Shown here one piece after another: positions 7,184-13,818 of a stretch of 17,592 nt of DNA; position 1 is the first letter of the stretch; each line of letters opens with the position of its first letter. Source of the stretch: Candidatus Helarchaeota archaeon (GTDB lineage Archaea > Asgardarchaeota > Lokiarchaeia > Helarchaeales > HEL-GB-A); NCBI GenBank assembly GCA_016840125.1, contig JAEOSY010000614.1, positions 1 to 17,592 of the forward strand. Reading direction: 5' to 3'. The notes under the pieces were generated by a model. That model was not told where the DNA came from. It saw only the letters and a list, made by a program, of their open reading frames with translations, and ran no database searches. Both the position numbers and the translations under genes were made by a program.

Positions 7184-8083
7184 ATGGGATTGAATCAAAA
7201 GAAGGGGTATGGAATGGTAGGCAGGAAAGAATTCACCACGATAATATTAATTGTAATGGTTACGATTGTCACGGTGATTCCAATAATAATATTGGTTGGA
7301 TTACAGGGTGAGTCCGACTGGGGATCTGGAAGGTTGCCAGCGGAATGGGAGGAGGCCTTTGAATGGATGGAGAATTTAAATGCAAGCACAGTCATTGCCT
7401 CGTGGAAAGATTACGGAGAGTATATAAACACCTATACGAATTGCACGCCCCTTGACTTCACAAATGAAACCGTAGTTGGATTGGTGGGGCGCCTGTTCAT
7501 GGCGGAGAACGAATCGGAATCGATCGAAATAATGGCCGAATGGAACGCAACCTACGTGCTCGTATGTTGGAGTTACTACTATCCCGGGGGTGGGGGGGAT
7601 GAAGGCAAGTGGCCATTGATGATTGAGAGCGCACACGACCAGCTGCAGGGAACGAAGTGGGAGATTGAGGTAGGGGAACGCTGGAATGATACGAGTTCGA
7701 AGCCGACCTGTGAATTTTTTAATACCACGCTTTGGAAGATGCTGACCTACGGCGAGCCGTTTATTGATTACGATTTGGAGTGGGGTTTAGTTGAATTGCT
7801 AATCATGCAGGGAATTCCCTTTGGATATTTCCCAGCCCGGTTGAACTGGGCGGACCCGTGGGTTCCCGGGTCGCAACCCTACCAAGGCCTGTGGGAGGAT
7901 GATTCTGGACATCTCTGGAAATATCATAATCCCCCATTGGGAGCCGGCATGGTGGATGACGGAGTGGTTGATTATGATGGGGATGAAGACGATGATACGG
8001 TTGGAGTATTTGAGAATTTGAACAATTTCACTCCAGTATTTAATTCGTCAGCACATCGCATTAAAATCTTTGAAATTAAGTGA
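7184..8083 (+). CDS. AglB/STT3 soluble-domain protein with a single TM (truncated paralogue)
   Basis: The protein is 299 aa. Residues 17-40 are one membrane helix (TIILIVMVTIVTVIPIIILV). From residue 52 the protein follows the C-terminal extracellular half of archaeal oligosaccharyltransferase: EWEEAFEWMENLNASTVIAS, then SWKDYG (73-78) where AglB has the hallmark WWDYG, then NATYVLV (121-127), then GDEGKWPLM (138-146) at the place of the DK motif, then LWKMLTYG. The 11-13 helix catalytic domain that binds the lipid-linked glycan is absent, so it cannot transfer glycans alone. It may be an accessory glycan- or sequon-binding protein, or a fragment in decay, although the frame is intact over 900 nt. 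It contains several sequons. The stop codon TGA lies inside the start of a 23S-tail copy. SD-like AGAGGAA precedes ATG 7184; ATG 7214 is the alternative. Confidence 0.75.
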   Translation: MGLNQKKGYGMVGRKEFTTIILIVMVTIVTVIPIIILVGLQGESDWGSGRLPAEWEEAFEWMENLNASTVIASWKDYGEYINTYTNCTPLDFTNETVVGLVGRLFMAENESESIEIMAEWNATYVLVCWSYYYPGGGGDEGKWPLMIESAHDQLQGTKWEIEVGERWNDTSSKPTCEFFNTTLWKMLTYGEPFIDYDLEWGLVELLIMQGIPFGYFPARLNWADPWVPGSQPYQGLWEDDSGHLWKYHNPPLGAGMVDDGVVDYDGDEDDDTVGVFENLNNFTPVFNSSAHRIKIFEIK

Positions 8084-8137
8084 AAGTGCCCTCTGGGTGA
8101 CACGCGGAAAGACGAAGCCGAAGCGTATTTTTTTTTT
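8082..8137 (+). repeat. 23S 3'-tail repeat, copy 4 (partial, with T10 terminator)
   Basis: Positions 8091-8137 are identical to 272-318 over 47 nt, including the AAGCGTA-T10 terminator. The preceding GAAAGTGCC resembles GAAAGTTCC at 263-271 with one substitution and a one-base gap. The T10 lies 27 nt from the end of the convergent fpg-like gene, so it separates the array from the next chromosomal gene. Confidence 0.93.
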
Positions 8138-8164
8138 ATTTTGGGAGCATGAAAGGAGCGATCT

Positions 8165-8953
8165 CTAAACAGATTTCTTTTGGTGTTTTGGGCAGTAGTA
8201 GGCAGTCCGTCCGGCAAGTTTGAGCAGGGTCAGGGGAGTTTGGTCCCGTGGACATTTCCCCCCTTTAACGCGGTGGGGGAGTAAATAGGTGGAGGGATAT
8301 TGCTTAAAATCGGCAGCAACCGCAACAGCGGTGTGGAGAATTTCCTTCATTGCATCGAACATTGCCTCAAACTGTGCATCGGTAAGAGTATTGGTCTTAG
8401 TGGCAGGGTGGAATCCCGTCTGGAATAAAATCTCATCTGCATAGAGATTTCCAATCCCCGCCAGGATTTGCTGGTTCATGAGGGAGGATTTGAGGATTCC
8501 TCGACGATGGTGCAATTGATCGTAGAAGGTATCGAAATCGATTTCTAAGGCATCGGGCCCGAGGTGTTTGTGTTGGAGAAAATGTTCAATCGAATCGGCT
8601 AAACTCACACGCCCAAACATTCGCTGGCAGTTGAACACGAGCGAGGACGCATTCGAAAATTGAAAGAGAACCCGGTCATGAGGCGGTGTCTCATCGTTGT
8701 CATGAAGATAGACGAGATAACCACTCATGCCAAAATGTAAGGTAAGCCAAACATCGTTGGACTTCGCGAACAGATATTTCCCATGACGTTGGACAATTGT
8801 AAATTCCCCACCTTGTAATTGTGTTTGTAAATCGGAGGGTGATACTTGGTCGAGGACCATAGGGTGGTTCACAATCACCTTTCGAATGTGTTGGTGTAAG
8901 GAGGTTTCAACAAAGTATCTTTTAAACTGTTCAACTTCAGGTAATTCGGGCAT
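8165..8953 (-). CDS. mutM: Formamidopyrimidine-DNA glycosylase (Fpg/MutM)
   Basis: The protein is 262 aa, close to the usual 270. It removes oxidised purines such as 8-oxoguanine and cuts the abasic site by beta,delta-elimination. The start is ATG 8953 because MPELPEVE must be N-terminal: Pro and Glu after Met removal are the Schiff-base and acid residues. Also present are HGKYLF (the beta-hairpin Lys), FGMSGYL, RMFGRV (the void-filling residues) and GIGNLYADEILFQTGFHP (helix-two-turn-helix). The C-terminal finger reads KCPRDQ then YYCPKHQ, so ligands two and four are Asp and His instead of Cys. Fpg is common in bacteria and uncommon in archaea, and this gene appears richer in GC than most neighbours; I infer horizontal acquisition. 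It converges on the 23S-tail array. Confidence 0.93.
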   Translation of the reverse strand: MPELPEVEQFKRYFVETSLHQHIRKVIVNHPMVLDQVSPSDLQTQLQGGEFTIVQRHGKYLFAKSNDVWLTLHFGMSGYLVYLHDNDETPPHDRVLFQFSNASSLVFNCQRMFGRVSLADSIEHFLQHKHLGPDALEIDFDTFYDQLHHRRGILKSSLMNQQILAGIGNLYADEILFQTGFHPATKTNTLTDAQFEAMFDAMKEILHTAVAVAADFKQYPSTYLLPHRVKGGKCPRDQTPLTLLKLAGRTAYYCPKHQKKSV

Positions 8954-9075
8954 TTTTACTAAAAATGTAGCGGCAAAGAAGAACAAAAATGTAATGTTGG
9001 AGGAGAATCCAAACTAGCTGCGGGAATTTGGTTTAAAAAAAGAAAAGAGTGGAAAAAAAGAGTAGATAAAGAAGT

Positions 9076-9993
9076 TTAGTCAAAGAAGGATTTGACGACA
9101 GCCCGAACTTGCTTGGAAGATTTGATCAGGGACCGTAAAACGAATTTCTGAACAATTTTACGCGGATTGCTAGAGTATTTGATGAAAAAGAATTCGAACT
9201 CTTCGATTTGAGTCGACCCTAAGAAGGCATATCCTTTATCTTCCCAATCAATTAGGATTCGTTCAGGCTTATCCGATTCAGACATGACCCGGTACATATA
9301 AGAGAAAGCTCCGATGAGGTAGTTATAGACAGCGGTAACCATTTGTCGACTGTCGTCATCCTTGGCATACTCCCCCAACACAAATCCATTACTTTCAACT
9401 AATAAAATAGCATCGGCGAAAGTTTCTTCTGCCATACCCCTCAATTGTGAGGATAATTCACCGGTTTTTTTGGAAATTTTGGTAATGCCATGGGAAAATG
9501 CCCGGAGAAGGGTTTGGGATTCGTAAATTGAAGTTCTAAAGAATCGGATATCATAACCTTTCGATAAATCCAGCATAGTATTTTGTAAATTCTGGAGCTT
9601 TTCTGCAATTATGTCATCTTCCTTGTCCACCTTATTTAAGAGTATTATTATAGCGGGTTTTAGCTTTTGTTTAAACAGAATCTCGATGATACTTTTATAA
9701 TAGGCTAAAGATTCGGAATATCGCTCGATATCTGCAGCATCGATAACATAATAGAGCAAATCGGTCTCATAAAATGGTTTTTCTTGTTCAAGATATTCCT
9801 TTCGATACTTTTCTTGGCCACCTAAATCCCATTCATTGATGCAACAATCAAGTACATTAATTGATAGGCGGTCAATCCCAACGGTGGGTTTTAAATCTTC
9901 TAGAGCGTATTTTTTTTGTTGTAAAGTCCTCAAAATCGAGGTTTTTCCTCCAAAATCTAAGCCTGTAAAAATTATTTTTATTGATTTAGCCAT
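9076..9993 (-). CDS. Arf-like small GTPase fused to a roadblock-like domain
   Basis: The protein is 305 aa. Residues 1-185 are an Arf/Sar-type GTPase: P-loop GLDFGGKT (11-18), switch I Thr in KPTVG (T37), switch II DLGGQ (56-60), NKVD (120-123) and a TSI motif at the SAK position. There is no N-terminal amphipathic helix or Gly2 myristoylation site, so membrane attachment of the Arf kind is not indicated. Residues 190-300 (DAILLVESNGFVLGEY, then ILIDWEDKGYAFLG) have the strand-helix-strand pattern of roadblock/longin modules. That layout recalls Rag GTPases and fits the many small GTPases of Asgard archaea. A role in signalling or scaffolding is inferred. The gene is 46 nt downstream of DUF211 on the same strand and is probably co-transcribed with it. 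Confidence 0.88.
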   Translation of the reverse strand: MAKSIKIIFTGLDFGGKTSILRTLQQKKYALEDLKPTVGIDRLSINVLDCCINEWDLGGQEKYRKEYLEQEKPFYETDLLYYVIDAADIERYSESLAYYKSIIEILFKQKLKPAIIILLNKVDKEDDIIAEKLQNLQNTMLDLSKGYDIRFFRTSIYESQTLLRAFSHGITKISKKTGELSSQLRGMAEETFADAILLVESNGFVLGEYAKDDDSRQMVTAVYNYLIGAFSYMYRVMSESDKPERILIDWEDKGYAFLGSTQIEEFEFFFIKYSSNPRKIVQKFVLRSLIKSSKQVRAVVKSFFD

Positions 9994-10039
9994 CTTTTTG
10001 TATACCCCTTGCTACTTTTCATTTTAAGTTCTAATTTTT

Positions 10040-10333
10040 CTAAATTGGTGCATTAAGGGTTTTCCCTTCATCAATTATCTTTACACCCGCACAAACAAGA
10101 TCCACTGAATGAACACTACAACCATTTGCGGTGAGGTTTTCGTTAATGGTATCCATATTAAGATCTCCCTCAATTGTGATTTTCACCGTTTCAGTCTCTC
10201 TATCGACAGTAACTGACACTATATTAACGCCTTCAACACCGTCCAATTCTGCTAAACTTAAAGCTACCTGTGTTACAGTTGGTTTATGCGGTTTTAATAC
10301 ATCCAACACAAGTTTTTTTAATCCTTTACTCAT
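10040..10333 (-). CDS. DUF211 protein
   Basis: The protein is 97 aa from ATG 10333. It begins LKKLVLDVLKPHKPTVTQ and continues LDGVEGVNIVSVTVDRETE, then VKITIEGDL, and near the end CSVHSVDLVCAGVKI. This is the signature of DUF211, a small ferredoxin-like-fold family found mainly in archaea, with no proven function. The ATG at 10333 follows AAGGATCG at good spacing; a TTG two codons upstream is less likely. It is first in a probable two-gene unit with the Arf-roadblock GTPase, and divergent from the zinc-ribbon gene at 10494. Confidence 0.9.
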   Translation of the reverse strand: MSKGLKKLVLDVLKPHKPTVTQVALSLAELDGVEGVNIVSVTVDRETETVKITIEGDLNMDTINENLTANGCSVHSVDLVCAGVKIIDEGKTLNAPI

Positions 10334-10465
10334 GAACAAACGATCCTTCTAATTTATTTTCTTTAAAATAGAATTTGTTTTTACATTTTTATGTTTTTAT
10401 GTCTCTATCAAACAATTAGATTTATTGTGTAGTAATGAAACATTAGAGTTATTGAAATTTTATCC

Positions 10466-10473
10466 ATATATTA
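10466..10473 (+). promoter_or_regulatory. TATA box of the zinc-ribbon gene; near-leaderless transcript
   Basis: ATATATTA (10466-10473) is centred about 25 nt upstream of ATG 10494. Archaeal transcription starts about 25 nt after the TATA centre, so the mRNA would begin at or next to the start codon. Confidence 0.5.
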
Positions 10474-10493
10474 ATGAGCACTCCTGAGAAGAC

Positions 10494-10931
10494 ATGGTTA
10501 TCTATAATATTTTCTACTGTCTCAAATGCAAGACGCCCATTTACTGTCCAAAAACGCAAAAAACAAAGCAATGCCCTATATGTCATAAGCGTATTACGCT
10601 GAAGAATGTGAATATTCTAAAAAGCGTCAATAAGGTTCAAGATGCGATCTATATTGTTCAAAATCTAAAATTACCTAATGAAGTAAAACAGGAATTAAAC
10701 ACTCATCCAAAAAAACCTGCTCCATCTAGAAGTAGGAGAGAAAAATTTCTTGATGTCATTCGGGAGTTCGAAAAAAAGATGTTAGATAATCCAATTGATG
10801 AGAAAGCTCTTTTAGAGAAGGGTAAATTAGCAGGTTTCTCTGAAAAATGGATCATAAAGCACCTATTTGAGTTAGAGAAAAGTGGCCATTTAATTCGACC
10901 CCAAAAAAACCATCTAAAATTCATTATCTAG
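10494..10931 (+). CDS. DUF1922-like zinc-ribbon protein with C-terminal winged helix
   Basis: The protein is 145 aa. Residues 5-65 are a zinc ribbon: CLKC (9-12) and CPIC (27-30) in the order F-C-KC---Y---T-KT--CPIC-KRI-LK, followed by KVQDAIYIVQNLK. That is the layout of archaeal DUF1922-like proteins. Residues 85-145 (REKFLDVIREFEKKM, then PIDEKALLEKGKLAGF, then KWIIKHLFELEKSGHLIRP) look like a small winged helix with a recognition helix and wing. A nucleic-acid-binding role is likely, either DNA replication/recombination or transcription; I cannot choose. The stop is 20 nt from the end of the convergent TPR gene. Confidence 0.8.
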   Translation: MVIYNIFYCLKCKTPIYCPKTQKTKQCPICHKRITLKNVNILKSVNKVQDAIYIVQNLKLPNEVKQELNTHPKKPAPSRSRREKFLDVIREFEKKMLDNPIDEKALLEKGKLAGFSEKWIIKHLFELEKSGHLIRPQKNHLKFII

Positions 10932-10950
10932 TTAATCTACTCAGTTTGAG

Positions 10951-13065
10951 TCACTTTTTATGGATTAATCTATTCAAAGAAAATCCACGCTTAAGTGGAA
11001 ATAATCGAGCTAATGGTTGCTTTTTTAATTTAATCGTGTTCCATGGGAGTTTTGAAAGAAAGGACTGGGAAATTATCGTAAGGGTCCCATAATTTTGCTT
11101 TATTAAAAAATTTGTAAACGGTGTGGGAAATAATTTAGTCCAAAAATTATTCACTGAGTTCAAAAGTTTTCCATATTGCGTTGGATTTTCTTTAATCTTT
11201 TGATCTCCCAACTTTTCTAATTTATTTTGAACGGTACGAGTGAATTTATTATCTAATTGCTTTGAGAATAAATATAGCTCTTTATGCACAATATCTATTA
11301 AAAAGATGTATAATATCTTAAGATCTTTCACATATATCAAATCTAATATCGCCCATGAATCCGAAATATCTCTCGATACCAGTAATAATTTATCAATAAT
11401 TTTTTCTAAAGATTGGGGAAAACTCCCATTCTCCAAATTACCCGTTTCCCATCTGCTATCATCCAATAAGAAGAGAATTTTTTGAGTTTCGTCAATTTTA
11501 TTGAGGATTTTTTCCTTGGCTTTGATATTTTTCTCTTGCTGAAATTGAATATTCAATTTTTTTAATTCAGAACATTGCTTACGGATTTGGGTTTGAGTTT
11601 TATCTTGGTCTGCTTTTTCTATCTGATTAGTTTTAACTTGAAGATTGAGTGAGGTTTTTTGAATTCCCATAAATTCAGAATACCCCAGGGCTTCTTTTAG
11701 CAACTCAATATTTTTTGTGTTTTGATATAGTCTACTTTTAAGCGCACATAAGTTCAGAGGTATTTCTGAATATTTGGTTATTAACTGCTGCTTTTTAATT
11801 GAATTCGATTCTTCCAAGAATAGGACTCGTAACCAATTGAAAGATCTTAAAAAATAATCATCTGCATCTTGTAAGTTATTACTTAAGAGATGTGATAATC
11901 CAATTTTATTCAAAATTTTAATTTCTTTTCTTAAATTTTTAGTATATTCTAAGGCTTTCTTATAATAATAGATTGAATCATCAAAATTCTCCTTAATTTT
12001 TAGGAGATCTCCAATTTTTAGGGAGAGCGAAAAAAGAAGCTGTTTATTATTGGTTTTTTTAGCAAATTTTAGGCTCTCCTTTAATTTTTCGTATGCAGCA
12101 TCATAATCCTTGTTCAGATAGTCGAGTAATCCTAGATGATATAGAATAGAGTCAAAATAGTATTGTTTTGTTTCAATTGCAATTTCATATCCCTTATTAA
12201 AGAACTCTAATGCTTTCTTTTTACTATTTTCCTTGAGAAAAACAGTTCCGATTTTATCTAAAATCTCAATCTCTTTCTGATTATTCCCCAATTTTTTTGA
12301 TAATTTTAATGCCTTTTTATAAAAATTTAATGCTTTTTTACTATCTTTTTCATGATTGTAGATATTTCCTATCTCTAAAAACATTTTTAGTAAGTTTAAT
12401 TCAGCCTTTTCCTGTTTGGCTATATCAATGCTTTTCATTAAATACTCCAAAGCTGATTTAAAATCCCCTTTTCTGGAATATATTTTTGCTATAGCAATTC
12501 TTGATGTTAGAATTGTAGAACTGGTTTTAGTATCGATAGCGACATTTAAACTTTCTCGACAGGTTTCTAGAGCTTTATCCCAGTTCCCTAATATTAGGTT
12601 CATTTCTCCTACGTTATTTAACTGCTTTGCTATTGCCTCTAATATTTGATTTGTTAGATGGGAGTGTGTATATAAAACGCGTTCTTTTTCGGCCTTTAAT
12701 ATTTTTACAGCTTCTTGATATGCCTCTAAGGCTTCTGTAATATTTCCATTACTCTTATAGGCATTACCAATTCCACCTTTAACTATAGCGATTTGTAATG
12801 GCATGGCATTACTCTTTTTTAAAAATTTCAAACTTTCTTTAAAAGCGCTCAATGACTCCTTTAAATTACCTTTTTGGGCAAGAACTCTACCTTTTCTATA
12901 ATATATATTTCCAATTTCTGTTTTAGAGCCATATTTCTTAACAATCTTTTCGGCATTCAAATATATATTGAACGCTTGTTCCCATCGAAAGCTTTGTTCA
13001 TATTTTTCGGCGTTGTCTAAAAGATCTTTATAAGTTTTCATTTGCCGTTCAAATTCAAACGTCAT
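10951..13065 (-). CDS. TPR-repeat protein with truncated CHAT protease domain
   Basis: The protein is 704 aa. Residues 15-410 hold about ten TPR-like repeats (for example EIGNIYNHEKDSKKALNFYK and ALEYLMKSIDIAKQEK). Residues 410-530 are a helical linker with a coiled coil. Residues 560-704 read like the first half of a CHAT caspase-like domain (ISDSWAILDLIYV, then TLTIISQSFLSKLPWNTIKL, then RLFPLKRGFSLNRL). In CHAT proteases this is followed by the catalytic His (HG) and Cys (SAC) segments; here the chain stops right after the equivalent of the Pro-Ser-Leu helix, so both catalytic residues are missing. No remainder is seen downstream before the convergent gene. It may be a protease-dead adaptor that binds partners through TPRs, or a gene truncated recently at its 3' end. 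The start is ATG 13065, with a weak SD. Confidence 0.8.
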   Translation of the reverse strand: MTFEFERQMKTYKDLLDNAEKYEQSFRWEQAFNIYLNAEKIVKKYGSKTEIGNIYYRKGRVLAQKGNLKESLSAFKESLKFLKKSNAMPLQIAIVKGGIGNAYKSNGNITEALEAYQEAVKILKAEKERVLYTHSHLTNQILEAIAKQLNNVGEMNLILGNWDKALETCRESLNVAIDTKTSSTILTSRIAIAKIYSRKGDFKSALEYLMKSIDIAKQEKAELNLLKMFLEIGNIYNHEKDSKKALNFYKKALKLSKKLGNNQKEIEILDKIGTVFLKENSKKKALEFFNKGYEIAIETKQYYFDSILYHLGLLDYLNKDYDAAYEKLKESLKFAKKTNNKQLLFSLSLKIGDLLKIKENFDDSIYYYKKALEYTKNLRKEIKILNKIGLSHLLSNNLQDADDYFLRSFNWLRVLFLEESNSIKKQQLITKYSEIPLNLCALKSRLYQNTKNIELLKEALGYSEFMGIQKTSLNLQVKTNQIEKADQDKTQTQIRKQCSELKKLNIQFQQEKNIKAKEKILNKIDETQKILFLLDDSRWETGNLENGSFPQSLEKIIDKLLLVSRDISDSWAILDLIYVKDLKILYIFLIDIVHKELYLFSKQLDNKFTRTVQNKLEKLGDQKIKENPTQYGKLLNSVNNFWTKLFPTPFTNFLIKQNYGTLTIISQSFLSKLPWNTIKLKKQPLARLFPLKRGFSLNRLIHKK

Positions 13066-13086
13066 ATTGCTTTTTCACTCAGTATG

Positions 13087-13224
13087 TCAAGTAGTTCTCA
13101 TTACTTTGTAATTCATTAAATAATCATTAAAACAGAGTTCATACTTTTCAGCATCTTTTATTAAGTTTTGATAAATTTGCATTTGATGTTCAAAATTAAA
13201 TCTTTTTTCTTTTCTTTCAACCAC
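13087..13224 (-). pseudogene. Decayed duplicate of the TPR gene's 5' end
   Basis: From GTG 13224 to a TGA at 13087 the frame encodes 45 aa, including FNFEHQMQIYQNLIKDAEKY. This aligns with the start of the adjacent TPR protein (FEFERQMKTYKDLLDNAEKY) at 11 of 20 residues. It then ends after 16 unrelated residues, 21 nt before the start codon of the intact gene. It is most simply a truncated tandem paralogue. A short expressed peptide is possible but has no support. Confidence 0.65.
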
Positions 13225-13362
13225 GGCTATCCTCACACATATTTGGAATACTGATATACAAATATCTTCATTGAGATAAAAGCTGAGATAGTTAACGATT
13301 AAAGAGAAGCTATTAAGAATTTTTTCATCTGCTTAGAAATTTTTAAAAAAATAGGAAAGGAT

Positions 13363-13713
13363 TTATTCTCTCTGAACTTTACCAATTATTGCTAATAAAG
13401 CTCCAATGATGATTAGAAGTGCTCCGACAGTAGCAGCAATGATTGCTAGAATAAGAACGCCTATAATTGACCAATAATCGTTCAGTTTATTAAAAGCTTC
13501 AATCGCAATAATGATCACACCAATAATAATAGCGACTACTTCTGCGACGAACTGCTGTTGAAAGATCCATCTAAGCATATAGGGCTCTACACCAGGTACT
13601 TGAGCGAAACTCATTACTCCAATAACTATGCATAATACTGCCCCTATTGCGACAAGAACCGCCGCTAATTGTTCTAATCCAGATTTTTTTCTTCTATATT
13701 TCCTTTTTGGCAT
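13363..13713 (-). CDS. Small hydrophobic membrane protein
   Basis: The protein is 116 aa from ATG 13713. A basic N-terminus (MPKRKYRRKK) is followed by three or four membrane helices: about 15-38 (AAVLVAIGAVLCIVIGVMSF), 55-70 (VAEVVAIIIGVIIIAIEAF), then two close ones in 80-112 (IIGVLILAIIAATVGALLII). There are no charged residues within the helices and no recognised family. I take ATG 13713 because the GTG nine nt upstream belongs to GTGATT, which matches the anti-SD complement (GGAGGTGAT) and is better read as the ribosome site. The same arrangement precedes the AAA+ gene. Confidence 0.7.
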   Translation of the reverse strand: MPKRKYRRKKSGLEQLAAVLVAIGAVLCIVIGVMSFAQVPGVEPYMLRWIFQQQFVAEVVAIIIGVIIIAIEAFNKLNDYWSIIGVLILAIIAATVGALLIIIGALLAIIGKVQRE

Positions 13714-13818
13714 TTCAATCACATTTCAGTTTGAATTAAAGGATGATGCGTGATTACTCAATTAAATTTGCTATATTCTTTAAATTATTTAATAATTGTT
13801 AAAAAACTTTTGGTAATC

